From contig NZ_JARFVC010000002.1 of assembly GCF_029193815.1 (NCBI RefSeq), positions 124,001 through 188,000 of the forward strand: DNA of 64,000 nucleotides. Direction: 5' to 3'. The stretch is from Cytobacillus sp. S13-E01. Lineage in GTDB: Bacteria > Bacillota > Bacilli > Bacillales > Bacillaceae_L. The notes beneath the pieces are model-generated. The model was not told where the DNA came from. It made no database searches and saw only the letters and a program-made list of their open reading frames with translations. Positions 23,973 to 33,323 of this stretch are shown one piece after another (the first letter of the stretch is position 1; each line of letters starts with the position of its first letter). A program made the translations under genes and the position numbers.

Positions 23973-25784
23973 TTATCCAATCTCTTGCTTTAAGTGACTA
24001 TGAAATAGCCCGTAATAAAATCCTTTCTGTTTTAGGAGTGTAGCATGTGAGCCTTTTTCTATAATTTTACCTTCTTCCAACACTAAAATTTGATCTGCTT
24101 GTTGAATCGTGTTTAATCTGTGAGCGATAACAAAGCAGGTTCTATTTTTCATTAGTCTTTGTAGAGCTTCCTGTATTTTCAACTCGGTTATTGTGTCAAC
24201 ACTACTTGTAGCTTCATCTAGTATTAAAATTGATGGGTTTGGCAAGAACGCTCTCGCAATAGACAAAAGCTGTTTTTGTCCTTGGCTAATCCCGCTACCA
24301 TCTTGATTAATTAGCGTTTCATACTTATTCGGCAATTTCATAATAAATGAATGAGCATTAGCCAATTTAGCAGCACGTTCTACTTCCTCATCTGTTGCCA
24401 TTAGGTCTCCATATCTAATATTTTCTCTTATTGTTCCTTGGAACAGGTAGGTATCTTGTAAGACAAAGCCCATATGATGACGGAGACTTGACCGTTTAAA
24501 GTCTTTCATATCTTTTTTATCAATCAGAATTGTTCCTTGATTCGTATCGTAAAACCTTGAAATAAGGTTTATAATCGTTGTTTTACCTGCTCCTGTAGGA
24601 CCTACTAACGCTACAGTTTCTCCAGGACTTACATAGAAACTGACATCCTGAATGGTATTGCCATCTTCTTCGTAAGAAAAAGAAACATTTTTAAACTCCA
24701 CTGCACCTTTAACCTGATCTAATTCGAACGCATTTTTTTCGTCCTTTGCTTCAACTTCCTCATCAAGAATTTCAAATACTCTCTCTGCACCGGCGATAGC
24801 AGATAATAATGTATTAAACTGGTTCGCAAGGTCATTTAAAGGGCGGGTAAACTGTCTCGAATATTCCGTAAAAATGACAATCACACCAATGGATATACTA
24901 GCACTACCACCATTTAAAGCTAACAATCCACCAATCCCAGCTATTAGTGCAAAGCTTAAATTATTAAGCAAATTCATTAGTTTTGGAATGAAGCCTGAAT
25001 AGGTCTGTGCCCAATATCCAGAGGCTTTAAGTTTTTTATTTTTTTCCATAAACTCCGCGATGACTCGTTCCTCTTGTGAAAATGTCTTTACAATTCGTTG
25101 ACCAGAAATGGTTTCTTCTATATAACCGTTTAAACTTCCGATGTTGCGTTGTTGTTCTTTAAATAGTTTTCCTGTCCTATTTGTAATCCATTTTAACCCT
25201 AAAAACATAATTGGAATGATCAATAATGTTATAAAAGTTAATAAAGGACTTAAGTATAACATTACAGCAATTGTACCGATTAGTGTAAGTACGCTAGAAA
25301 AAACTTGTATAAAAGAGCTATTCAAAGTCGAACTTACATTTTCAATATCATTTGTAACACGACTCATAAGCTCCCCTTGCTGTCTTTTATCAAAGAACTG
25401 AATCGGTAGTTTATGGAGATGATTAAAAAGCTGTGTCCTCATTTTGAATACAGTATTTTGAGCTATTCCAATCATCCAATAGTTTTGAAAGAAAATCGAA
25501 ATCGAATGAATGATATAAATGATGATTAAATACAATAAAAGAATAAAAAGTCCTTGACTATCCTTTGTAATAATATATTTATCAATAGCCATACCTACCA
25601 GAAATGGTCCAAGTAACCCTAAGGCCGAACTGATGACAACCATAAGCAGTACGAGCAGTAACAAGCCTTTTCGATCAGCAAGAAACATCCATATTCTTTT
25701 TAGTGTACCAAGCCAATTTCTTCTTATCTCCTTCTTACCAGCTTTTTTAGATGTTGGGATTAGCTCAGTTTGCTTCTCTGACAT
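23973..25784 (-). CDS. ABC multidrug exporter half-transporter, subunit with consensus Walker B (YfiC-like)
   Basis: The 603-residue protein has six transmembrane helices (about 25-320) followed by a nucleotide-binding domain (about 355-590). Walker A is LVGPTGAGKTTIINLISRFY, Walker B ILILDEATSSVD with the catalytic Glu, and the switch His is in FVIAHRLNTI. The signature motif is degenerate (ISQGQKQ rather than LSGGQ). The start is the ATG at 25784 with GAGGAGG upstream, overlapping the partner gene by 20 bp. The pair forms a heterodimer in which this subunit supplies the catalytic Glu of the active site and the partner supplies the LSGGQ. Lengths fit YfiB/YfiC better than YheI/YheH. Confidence 0.88.
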   Translation of the reverse strand: MSEKQTELIPTSKKAGKKEIRRNWLGTLKRIWMFLADRKGLLLLVLLMVVISSALGLLGPFLVGMAIDKYIITKDSQGLFILLLYLIIIYIIHSISIFFQNYWMIGIAQNTVFKMRTQLFNHLHKLPIQFFDKRQQGELMSRVTNDIENVSSTLNSSFIQVFSSVLTLIGTIAVMLYLSPLLTFITLLIIPIMFLGLKWITNRTGKLFKEQQRNIGSLNGYIEETISGQRIVKTFSQEERVIAEFMEKNKKLKASGYWAQTYSGFIPKLMNLLNNLSFALIAGIGGLLALNGGSASISIGVIVIFTEYSRQFTRPLNDLANQFNTLLSAIAGAERVFEILDEEVEAKDEKNAFELDQVKGAVEFKNVSFSYEEDGNTIQDVSFYVSPGETVALVGPTGAGKTTIINLISRFYDTNQGTILIDKKDMKDFKRSSLRHHMGFVLQDTYLFQGTIRENIRYGDLMATDEEVERAAKLANAHSFIMKLPNKYETLINQDGSGISQGQKQLLSIARAFLPNPSILILDEATSSVDTITELKIQEALQRLMKNRTCFVIAHRLNTIQQADQILVLEEGKIIEKGSHATLLKQKGFYYGLFHSHLKQEIG

Positions 25785-27507
25785 GCTTAAGCGCCTCCTC
25801 TCCAAATTGTGATTGGAAGATTTTTTGGTAAAGATCTGAATTTTTCACAAGATAGTTATGATTACCTTGTTCAATCAGTTTCCCATCTTCTAATAACAAT
25901 ATGTTATCTGCTTCCATCGCCGTTGTAATTTTTTGTGTAATGATCAAGGTTGTACAAATGTACTTTTCCAATGCTTTTAGCAGTTTAGCTTCTGTTTTTA
26001 AATCTAACGCACTTGTACTATCGTCTAACAGTAGAATTCTAGGTTTCCGAATAAGCGCTCTAGCGATTGACAAGCGTTGCTTCTGTCCACCAGAAAGATT
26101 AACACCCTTTTGACCTATTAACGTTTCGTATTTATTAGGAAGTTTATCAATTGTTTCATGAATTTGTGCATTCTTTGTCGCTTCAATAATTTCTTCCATT
26201 GAAGCATCTTCCTTCCCCCACATCATATTGTCCTTTACCGTACCTGTAAACAATAAAGCCTCCTGTGGGACATAGCCTATTTGTTTTCGTAGATTATCTT
26301 GTTTTAAGGTTTTTACGTCTAAACCGTCAATTAAAATTTGACCACTGTTAACATCATACAGACGTGGTATTAATTGAAATAAAGAAGATTTCCCTGAGCC
26401 TGTTGCCCCAAGCACTGCAATTGTTTGACCAGAATAAGCAGTAAAGGAAATATTATGTAATACTTGCTGATTATTCCCTGGATATGTAAAAGAAACATCC
26501 TTAAACTCAATAACACCTTCCTTAAATCTTGTAGGATAGATGGAATCTAGTGCATCAGTCATATCAACATCTGCTACTAATACATCTGATATACGATTTC
26601 CAGATGCTTTGGCACGTGAAAAAATTAATATGATAAAAGTAAAAATAGAAAAAGCACCCATGATCCGGGTTGAGTAATTGACAAGTGCAACAATTTCCCC
26701 TACTTTTACATTGCCAACATTTACTTGCACACTTCCAAACCAAAGGATTGCTAAAATGCTTACGTTCATCACTAATAATAAAACTGGCATTGTGAATTCT
26801 ATGACACGCAATGACGTTATTGTTTTATCCATTAGTTTTTGATTAACATTTGTAAAACGGTTGACTTCATGTTTCCATCTAAGAAAAGCTTTAATAAGTC
26901 TCATCCCCGAAAGATTTTCGCGCATTACTCTATTTACATCGTCTAATCTTTCTTGAACAGATTTAAATAATCTACTTCCTTTATTCATCACGATTAATAA
27001 AAATACTAGTAACGCTGGAACCGCAATCACTAAAATCAAGGCAAGCTTTACATTTACAAATAAGGCCATAACCATTCCACCGATTATCAGTAACGGAGCC
27101 CTTAGCATTATTCGCAAACTCATAAAAACAGTATTTTGCAGCTGTGTGACATCATTCGTAAAACGTGTTATCAATGACGATGTTTGAAATTCATTGAAAT
27201 TAGCAAATGAGAATGATTGAACCTTCATAAATAGATTCTTACGAAGGTCAAATCCATAGCTTTGACTTACGTGTGCAGCAAAGAAAGAATTTATAATCCC
27301 CGCTGCAAAAGCCAAAAACGACAACCCAACCATTACTCCCCCCCATTTATACACAACAGAAAGATCATTTTGTAAAATCCCATCATCAATTATTTTTGCA
27401 ATTAGTAATGGCTGCCAAAGCTCTACAATTAACTCGGTTAGCATAAGTGCTAACGCAATAGCCATTGCAATGCGGTAAGGCTTTAAATACGATAAAACTC
27501 TTAACAT
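25765..27507 (-). CDS. ABC multidrug exporter half-transporter, subunit with degenerate catalytic residues (YfiB-like)
   Basis: The 580-residue protein has six transmembrane helices (about 13-300) and an ABC domain (about 330-565). Walker A is VLGATGSGKSSLFQLIPRLY and the signature is a good LSGGQKQRLSIARAL. Walker B ends LLLDDSTSALD, so the catalytic Glu is replaced by Asp, and the switch region reads LIITQKITTA, so the His is replaced by Gln. This is the pattern of the degenerate partner in heterodimeric exporters. GGGGGA precedes the ATG. The gene is first in a two-gene operon overlapping its partner. The exported substrate is unknown. Confidence 0.88.
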   Translation of the reverse strand: MLRVLSYLKPYRIAMAIALALMLTELIVELWQPLLIAKIIDDGILQNDLSVVYKWGGVMVGLSFLAFAAGIINSFFAAHVSQSYGFDLRKNLFMKVQSFSFANFNEFQTSSLITRFTNDVTQLQNTVFMSLRIMLRAPLLIIGGMVMALFVNVKLALILVIAVPALLVFLLIVMNKGSRLFKSVQERLDDVNRVMRENLSGMRLIKAFLRWKHEVNRFTNVNQKLMDKTITSLRVIEFTMPVLLLVMNVSILAILWFGSVQVNVGNVKVGEIVALVNYSTRIMGAFSIFTFIILIFSRAKASGNRISDVLVADVDMTDALDSIYPTRFKEGVIEFKDVSFTYPGNNQQVLHNISFTAYSGQTIAVLGATGSGKSSLFQLIPRLYDVNSGQILIDGLDVKTLKQDNLRKQIGYVPQEALLFTGTVKDNMMWGKEDASMEEIIEATKNAQIHETIDKLPNKYETLIGQKGVNLSGGQKQRLSIARALIRKPRILLLDDSTSALDLKTEAKLLKALEKYICTTLIITQKITTAMEADNILLLEDGKLIEQGNHNYLVKNSDLYQKIFQSQFGEEALKHVREAN

Positions 27508-27621
27508 TTGTAGTCCCCCAGAAGCTGTTCAAATTATTAAATTATCTTATAATTCTAAATGATTACATATGTATATTCAACAACTATTTCGATAATCGAA
27601 GGATAATTTACTTTTCTAATA

Positions 27622-27781
27622 AGAAAAGCGCAGGGCGCCCGCCTATCGGCGACAAGCATAAGACAAGCCGGCTGGAAGGTTGTTCTTTACCTTCCGGACG
27701 GATTGGCTTATGACCTCGAGTCGATGGCGCCCGGAGCTAGACACTAAAACTTGGTACAAATTTTTATACTTTCTTATCTTT
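27622..27781. repeat. Dispersed Bacillaceae hairpin repeat, full copy 1
   Basis: It begins GAAAAGCGCAGGGCGCCCGC, contains a long internal stem (CATAAGACAAGCC-x-GGAAGG ... CCTTCC-x-GGCTTATG) and ends GGCGCCCGGAGCTAGACAC plus a 37-nt tail. The last 56 nt (27726-27781) are identical to those of the copy at 42125-42180. Confidence 0.8.
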
Positions 27782-27784
27782 GAA

Positions 27785-27904
27785 CAAAAGCGCAGGGCGC
27801 CCGCTTATCGGCGACAAGCATAAGACGGTTCCTTTAAGAAGGTGGTTTTTCCTTCTTAAAGGAAATGGCTTATGACCTCGAGTCGATGGCGCCTGGAGCT
27901 AGAC
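27785..27904. repeat. Dispersed Bacillaceae hairpin repeat, full copy 2
   Basis: It shows the same head (AAAAGCGCAGGGCGCCCGC), a different inner stem (CCTTTAAGAAGG/CCTTCTTAAAGG) and the same end (ATGGCGCCTGGAGCTAGAC). It sits 4 bp after copy 1 in the same orientation. The two copies fill most of the 508-bp gap 27508-28015. Confidence 0.8.
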
Positions 27905-27962
27905 GTAGATAGACAGAGTCACGAAGTTATACACAACCTTACAATTTTATAAATTCCTTAAC

Positions 27963-27996
27963 AATAAGAAAAGAACCTGCAATAAGCAGGTCCTTA
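27963..27996 (-). terminator. Terminator of the cyclophilin lipoprotein gene
   Basis: AGAACCTGC (27974-27982) pairs with GCAGGTCCT (27988-27996); on the minus strand TTCTTTTCTT follows. Confidence 0.75.
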
Positions 27997-28015
27997 GTCT
28001 ATCTATCATTCATTA

Positions 28016-28663
28016 CTACTCTGTCTTTTTCGGTTCACCATAATCTACGCCAAACGTATCGACTGTTATGGTACTAATTTTTTGATCCTCTAATGGTTTA
28101 TCCACGCTGTCTCTTTCTACAGATACAACTGAACTTACAACCTCTTGTCCCTCAATTACTTTACCAAATGACGCATATTGTCCATCAAGACTAGGAGCAT
28201 CCTCAGCCATAATAAAAAATTGCGAACCAGCTGAGTTAGGGTCTTGAGTTCTAGCCATAGAAATAACACCTTTTTCGTGCTTCAAGTCATTTGTAAACCC
28301 ATTTGCGGTGAACTCACCTGAAATACTATATCCTGGACCGCCAGCACCTGTACCGTCTGGGTCACCGCCTTGAATCATAAAGCCAGGTATAACTCTATGA
28401 AAAATGAGCCCATCATAATAATTTTTTTCTATTAAGGAAATGAAATTTGCGACAGTATTTGGAGCGATATCAGGATATAGTTCAAGTTTAATAATATCCT
28501 TATTCTCCATCGTAATTGTTACTATTGGGTTTTCACCGGTTTTAGCGGAGGTGTCACTTCCAATCTCAGTTTCAGTTGATTCTTTAGTACCACATCCTGC
28601 TAATACTGTTAATAGAAAAATTAGTGTAAATACAAGAGTACGTTGCTTAGTAAATAGTTTCAT
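28016..28663 (-). CDS. Cyclophilin-type peptidyl-prolyl isomerase, lipoprotein
   Basis: This is a 215-residue exported lipoprotein. Its type II signal has lipobox TVLAGC (Cys24). After a linker the cyclophilin domain (about 45-205) has YPDIAPNTVANFISLI, YYDGLIFHRVIPGFMIQGGD with the catalytic Arg (FHRV), and SAGSQFFIMAEDAPSLDGQY. It catalyses cis-trans isomerisation of prolyl bonds, here outside the membrane, probably assisting folding of secreted proteins. AAGGAG precedes the ATG. It is a single-gene unit. Confidence 0.92.
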   Translation of the reverse strand: MKLFTKQRTLVFTLIFLLTVLAGCGTKESTETEIGSDTSAKTGENPIVTITMENKDIIKLELYPDIAPNTVANFISLIEKNYYDGLIFHRVIPGFMIQGGDPDGTGAGGPGYSISGEFTANGFTNDLKHEKGVISMARTQDPNSAGSQFFIMAEDAPSLDGQYASFGKVIEGQEVVSSVVSVERDSVDKPLEDQKISTITVDTFGVDYGEPKKTE

Positions 28664-28753
28664 TAAGTAATTATCTCCTTACGTTTTTATAAGATTATTA
28701 TAAGGCTTTAAATAATTAACTGTCCAACAAAGATTAGATTGCTTCTATCTTTT

Positions 28754-29893
28754 TCATTTATCGGTAGTTAGTCGCTTAATAATCTTGGCTAGTAAATATG
28801 TTCGTTCAGTTAATGTAGGAATTTCCAAATATTCGTTTTCACTATGTGGATTACCTCCGACAGGTCCTAGTCCATCAATGGTTGCAACACCTTTTGCTGA
28901 GGTAAAGGAAGCATCAGAGCCACCACCAGTTGCAGTATCCTCAATTTCTAACCCAATTTCGTGACCAACTTTTTGAATCGTGTGTAAAAGTGATTTCGTT
29001 TGCTCATTCTTTTCCATTGGAGGGCGGTTCATTTCACCTTCTAATTCTATTTCTGTACCTGGAATGTCCGTAGAAGCACAAATTTCTTCAATTTTATCTT
29101 CTAAGGGCTGTACTTGGTCTAATTCTGTAATGCGGATATCAACATGTGCTATAGCATTATCAGAGACTGTATTAACAGAAGAGCCACCTTCAATCATACC
29201 TACATTGACACTAATACCTTTTTCATGATCGGTAAGTTCATGTAATTGTATGACTTTGTGGGCCAGTTCTTCGATCGCACTTCTTCCTTTTTCGGGTTCT
29301 ATTCCAGAATGTGCTGCACGCCCCTTTACATGCAATGTATAGTTTCCTTTTCCTCTTCTTGATGAAACGAGTGACCCATCTTTCCTTGCTGGTTCCATCA
29401 CTAAAGCATATCCCTTATCTTCCGCACATTTTTCAATTAAAGACCGAGAAGAAGGAGAACCAATCTCTTCATCACTGTTTAAGACAATTTGAATATTTTT
29501 ATAGGATGGATCATTACTATCTACTAAAGACTTAATTGCATATAAAAGAGTTACTTGACTAGCTTTCATATCAATTACACCTGGCCCATAGGCACGTTCA
29601 CCTTCAATTGTAAATGGTCTTTGTACAACAGTACCCTTTGGAAACACTGTATCCATGTGAGCAATTAGTAGAATTTTCGGATTACTAGCTTCCTTATGTG
29701 AAATGACAAGGTGATTTCCATTTTCTTTTTCTTCAATAACATCAACTACAAAACCTAATGTTTCATATTTTTCTTTTAAAATTTCTCCAATTTGGTCAAT
29801 ACCTTCTTTTACATATGAACCACTATCAATATTAACAATTTGCTCTAATAGCCCGAGCATTTCTTCCTTTTTGTTCTCTATAAACTTCTCCAT
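28754..29893 (-). CDS. M20-family zinc peptidase (glutamate carboxypeptidase/CPG2-like)
   Basis: The 379-residue enzyme has the M20 order of metal ligands: His-x-Asp in LLIAHMDTVFPKG, Asp in GPGVIDMKAS, Glu-Glu in LNSDEEIGSPSSR, a ligand in VMEPARKDG, and the final His in GGNPHSENEYLEI. A lid/dimerisation domain is inserted near residues 185-290 (GRAAHSGIEPEKGRSAIEEL). There is no signal peptide, so it acts in the cytoplasm. The closest named group is the CPG2-like carboxypeptidases that release C-terminal glutamate. AGGAGAG precedes the ATG. It is transcribed alone. Confidence 0.9.
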   Translation of the reverse strand: MEKFIENKKEEMLGLLEQIVNIDSGSYVKEGIDQIGEILKEKYETLGFVVDVIEEKENGNHLVISHKEASNPKILLIAHMDTVFPKGTVVQRPFTIEGERAYGPGVIDMKASQVTLLYAIKSLVDSNDPSYKNIQIVLNSDEEIGSPSSRSLIEKCAEDKGYALVMEPARKDGSLVSSRRGKGNYTLHVKGRAAHSGIEPEKGRSAIEELAHKVIQLHELTDHEKGISVNVGMIEGGSSVNTVSDNAIAHVDIRITELDQVQPLEDKIEEICASTDIPGTEIELEGEMNRPPMEKNEQTKSLLHTIQKVGHEIGLEIEDTATGGGSDASFTSAKGVATIDGLGPVGGNPHSENEYLEIPTLTERTYLLAKIIKRLTTDK

Positions 29894-30139
29894 GAAAGAT
29901 CTCTCCTGACTTATGATCCAATTATTACTCTATTATAATTAAATAATCCTACTACTATCATACCACTCTATATTATTTTTTTAACAAGTTGTATTTCCAG
30001 TAAAAATAAAGTATAATTTATAACTTGTTGTGCTTAAATTTACTCACTCAACATTTATGCCTTGAATATATATGATATATCTTGAGTGATTTTTATAGCA
30101 CTCCCTGTACTAAAATGGCTAGAAAGGAGTTTCTAACTA

Positions 30140-30667
30140 GTGTTTACGAAATTATTAGGAATGGATGATGTGGAAACAAAGGATGAGGGGGAATTAAGAG
30201 AAGATCTTGAAAATCTCGAATTTCAACTATTTAGAATGCAAGATAATATGAAGGAAATTGCAAAAAAATGGAAAATCATTGGTATTGAGCAAACGTATGA
30301 GAATAGCTGGGTTATAATTTATGTACTCAATGATGGCAACTCCTGTAAAATTATGTTAGATGATTGTGAGACACCCTATAAAGGGATATGGGACTTTTCA
30401 ATTCAAGCCTATTACTCGGACAATAATACTATCCACATTGGAGATATTAAAGGTGACGCAAACAAAGGCTTTGGTTCGATTTGCATGGACTATTTAAAAG
30501 TCCTAGCTAAAGAACAAAACATTCAATATATAACAGGCGACCTTGCAGAAAGAGACTGGGATCATTTAGACCGACTTATCCATTTTTATGAAAAACATAA
30601 TTTTCAGGTTGAAGTTGACTATATTAATAAATCCGGTGAAATAAAATGGAATCCTTTATATCAGTAA
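30140..30667 (+). CDS. Conserved hypothetical protein with GNAT-like C-terminal half
   Basis: The 175-residue protein begins at GTG with AAAGGAG 10 bases upstream. The N-terminal part (about 15-50) is a helical, charged segment likely to be a coiled coil. The C-terminal part (HIGDIKGDANKGFGSICMDYL, then ITGDLAERDWDHLDRLIHFYE and KHNFQVEVDY) follows the strand-helix pattern of the acetyl-CoA region and the final strands of GNAT folds. A GNAT assignment is plausible but not proven. Its terminator at 30733 makes it a single-gene unit. Confidence 0.6.
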   Translation: MFTKLLGMDDVETKDEGELREDLENLEFQLFRMQDNMKEIAKKWKIIGIEQTYENSWVIIYVLNDGNSCKIMLDDCETPYKGIWDFSIQAYYSDNNTIHIGDIKGDANKGFGSICMDYLKVLAKEQNIQYITGDLAERDWDHLDRLIHFYEKHNFQVEVDYINKSGEIKWNPLYQ

Positions 30668-30732
30668 ATGAGTGGTAATCTAGTGGACCAAGAAATCATG
30701 TATTGATTCTAATGAATTTCATATCTGCATCT

Positions 30733-30768
30733 GATCAGTTTGACATCAAGTTAAACTGATCTTTTTTA
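30733..30768 (+). terminator. Terminator
   Basis: GATCAGTTT (30733-30741) pairs with AAACTGATC (30753-30761), followed by TTTTTTATT. Confidence 0.85.
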
Positions 30769-30837
30769 TTACTAAAATTTAACTAGATATTCCTTCTACA
30801 CTATCATGATAAAATGGATTGAAGGGTGATATACATC

Positions 30838-31845
30838 ATGAAAAAACGTCTATTATTACTATCTATCATTATCTGTTTACCGCTTTTAGTAAGTTTAGAT
30901 CCAATTATCTATGACTCTACCTATTATGCAAACTATAAATCTCCCGAGGGAATTCAGTTTATTAGCTATACAGACGAATGGAACGAAAAAAAGCTTCAGA
31001 AATTATATGAAGAACTCATTCAAAACAAGCATGGTGAGGAAATTAAATTTTTACAAGAAGTAAAAGTTGTGGGAGAAGGTTTAGGTGATTACCCTTCTGA
31101 GGATTATGATACTAAGGGACAATATCATGCCTTAACCAACACAATTACCTTATATCACGGTGATAAATACACTGAGCCAGAAATGTATAGAGAAACACTT
31201 GCACATGAATATGGGCATCATTTTACTTATTATTACTTCCCTTCCCATCACTTCCCGTTTTCAAAATGGTCTAAACTAAGAGGCTTAGATGTGGCTTCCA
31301 TTCGATGGGATGCCTTCGTTAATTATTCAACAAACCAATATGGTTCCTATCCTCAAGAAATAATAGCAGATGATTATGTACTACTCTACGGATCTACTAG
31401 AAAGGTTGAAGTGAAAGATGTACTAACTAATGAAGCATTTTATACAATGATACAGCATGACAATCAACAATTAACGAATGTATTAGAGCTAAGCAAACTT
31501 CACTCCTATTTTGAAGAAAAAACGGGACTTACCATTGATAAAAGGAGACTCTTAGCAACTCCGACACTTAAAGGTATTAACAATAACACACTATCATTTT
31601 CAGTCATCAATCGCGCTAATGTTGCTTTTCGGTTAAATGTAAAAATGTATAACGATGATAAATTACTAACGGAAGAAACTATAACTGCCATCACTACCAA
31701 CGATTCAGATGGAGAAGTAACATTTACACTACGTGATCTTGATTTTGCCGATACTATTGAAGGCAGTATTAGTGTGTTAGATTTGAATACTTCGATTGGG
31801 TTTGAGGTGACATTAGGCCCTCTTTACGTAAATAGTAAAAAATAA
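30838..31845 (+). CDS. Secreted zinc metalloprotease-like protein (HEYGHH motif)
   Basis: This 335-residue protein has a signal peptide or anchor (about 3-20, RLLLLSIIICLPLLVSL). A gluzincin-type motif LAHEYGHHFTYYY gives His123, Glu124 and His127, with a possible third ligand in YPQEIIADDYVLLYG about 60 residues later. The C-terminal part (about 240-335) looks like an Ig/fibronectin-type beta domain. It lacks the long propeptide of thermolysin-like proteases. I do not recognise a named family. The ATG at 30838 has GAAGGGTGAT upstream. It is inferred to act outside the membrane. Confidence 0.75.
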   Translation: MKKRLLLLSIIICLPLLVSLDPIIYDSTYYANYKSPEGIQFISYTDEWNEKKLQKLYEELIQNKHGEEIKFLQEVKVVGEGLGDYPSEDYDTKGQYHALTNTITLYHGDKYTEPEMYRETLAHEYGHHFTYYYFPSHHFPFSKWSKLRGLDVASIRWDAFVNYSTNQYGSYPQEIIADDYVLLYGSTRKVEVKDVLTNEAFYTMIQHDNQQLTNVLELSKLHSYFEEKTGLTIDKRRLLATPTLKGINNNTLSFSVINRANVAFRLNVKMYNDDKLLTEETITAITTNDSDGEVTFTLRDLDFADTIEGSISVLDLNTSIGFEVTLGPLYVNSKK

Positions 31846-31963
31846 AAAGAGCTTGGAAATCCAGGCTCTCTTGCCGATGAGAAAAGTAGATAACTAGTAG
31901 TCTACATCAATTATGATATAATTGGAAAATAGTACAAATCCAAAATTTGAGAGGAGCTTTCTT

Positions 31964-33013
31964 TTGAATTATCCAAATACTGCTGAAACAATAAACCTTT
32001 TAAAAAACTTAGTTTCCATTCCTAGTCCTTCGGGAAACACAAATGAAGTGATTACATATGTAGAAAGATTCTTATCTGAATTACAAGTCGAAACGAAAAG
32101 GAATCGAAAAGGTGGACTAATTGCCACTTTACCAGGTAAAGACAACACCCAACACAGAATGCTTACCGCGCATGTTGATACTTTAGGTGCAATTGTGAAA
32201 GAAATTAAAGCCAGTGGTAGATTGAAGCTAGATTTAATTGGAGGCTTTAAATACAATTCGATAGAGGGTGAATATTGTCAAATTGAAACATCTTCTGGAA
32301 AAATATTTACTGGCACGATCCTTATGCATCAAACATCTGTTCACGTTTATAAAGATGCGGGAAAAGCAGAGCGTAACCAAGATAATATGGAAGTAAGAAT
32401 AGATGAAGTTATTAAGAATGCTGACGATGTTCGTGCATTAGGTATTGAAGTTGGTGATTTTGTTTCGTTTGATCCTAGAGTTCAAGTAACCCCAAGTGGC
32501 TATATTAAGTCTCGGCATTTAGATGATAAAGCAAGTGTTGCCATTCTTCTGCAATTAATAAAACAAGTTAAAGCAGATAATATTAAGCTTCCCTATACTA
32601 CCCATTTCCTAATTTCGAATAACGAGGAAATTGGTTATGGTGGGAATTCAAATATCACTCCAGAAACAGTTGAATATTTAGCAGTTGATATGGGCGCTAT
32701 GGGGGACGGTCAGTCAACTGATGAGTACACTGTTTCAATTTGTGTAAAAGATGCTAGTGGTCCTTATCATTATCAGTTTAGAAAGAAGCTTGTTGGCCTA
32801 GCCGAGGAAAATAAGATTGGTTATAAGCTTGATATTTATCCTTTCTATGGCTCTGATGCGTCAGCTGCTATTCGTTCAGGACATGACATCGTTCACGGGT
32901 TAATTGGACCGGGAATCGATTCTTCCCATGCTTTTGAACGTACACATGAAACATCTATCGACAACACTGCCAAATTACTTTATCATTATGTCCAGTCTGA
33001 CATGGTCTTGTAA
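31964..33013 (+). CDS. M42-family aminopeptidase (YsdC/FrvX-like)
   Basis: The 349-residue enzyme shows the M42 co-catalytic metal sites: His in LTAHVDTLGAIV, Asp in SRHLDDKASVAI, Glu-Glu in ISNNEEIGYGG, Asp in YLAVDMGAMG and the last His in GPGIDSSHAFERTH. M42 enzymes form large oligomers and trim peptides from the N-terminus in the cytoplasm. I set the start at the TTG at 31964 because it has GAGAGGAG at 5-7 bases; longer forms from 31922 have no ribosome site. It is a single gene, upstream of the structured RNA candidate. Confidence 0.9.
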   Translation: MNYPNTAETINLLKNLVSIPSPSGNTNEVITYVERFLSELQVETKRNRKGGLIATLPGKDNTQHRMLTAHVDTLGAIVKEIKASGRLKLDLIGGFKYNSIEGEYCQIETSSGKIFTGTILMHQTSVHVYKDAGKAERNQDNMEVRIDEVIKNADDVRALGIEVGDFVSFDPRVQVTPSGYIKSRHLDDKASVAILLQLIKQVKADNIKLPYTTHFLISNNEEIGYGGNSNITPETVEYLAVDMGAMGDGQSTDEYTVSICVKDASGPYHYQFRKKLVGLAEENKIGYKLDIYPFYGSDASAAIRSGHDIVHGLIGPGIDSSHAFERTHETSIDNTAKLLYHYVQSDMVL

Positions 33014-33103
33014 TCCAAAAGCGTCCACTATAGGACAATATTACCAGATATAAATGCTTGTATAATGTTTTTATGCATGTTATATTAATTTAGCGATGAG
33101 CTA

Positions 33104-33208
33104 AAATTGTGTAAGTCGCAGGACATGCCTTTTGGCACGAGCGATGTGGCGTTCGGTCCTTCGCCTCAATACGCAAAAGACGTCTGTTTAAACAGACGTC
33201 TTTTTTTA
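33104..33208 (+). ncRNA. Candidate structured RNA: compact three-way junction plus terminator
   Basis: AGGAC (33120-33124) pairs with GUCCU (33156-33160). Inside lie two perfect hairpins with almost no unpaired bases: UGCC-UUUU-GGCA (33126-33137) and CGAGCG-AUGUGG-CGUUCG (33138-33155, one G-U). After 14 nt comes a 15-bp terminator stem. A TATAAT (33061-33066) lies upstream. It matches no riboswitch class I know. It could be a small RNA, a leader of the following gene (start codon 116 bp further), or a copy of a dispersed repeat. Confidence 0.5.
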
Positions 33209-33211
33209 TTT
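33175..33211 (+). terminator. Strong palindromic terminator
   Basis: AAAAGACGTCTGTTT (33175-33189) is fully complementary to 33190-33204 and is followed by a run of T. Confidence 0.9.
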
Positions 33212-33323
33212 TCACTTTCCCTTCCTATTTCTAAAATCTCTACATATACCGCATATCCCTTTATATCTTTCTATATTAATGTTACGGTTTATTTATAAAG
33301 TAATTTTTAAAGGTGGTGTAACA

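Noticed and set aside
27465-27713. 82-codon plus-strand frame over the start of the ABC operon
   Set aside because: It runs antisense to the ABC gene and into a dispersed hairpin repeat; the peptide is the repeat in translation.
33104-33211. T-box, purine, c-di-GMP or fluoride riboswitch
   Set aside because: None of their conserved sequence blocks is present; only the three-way fold is seen.
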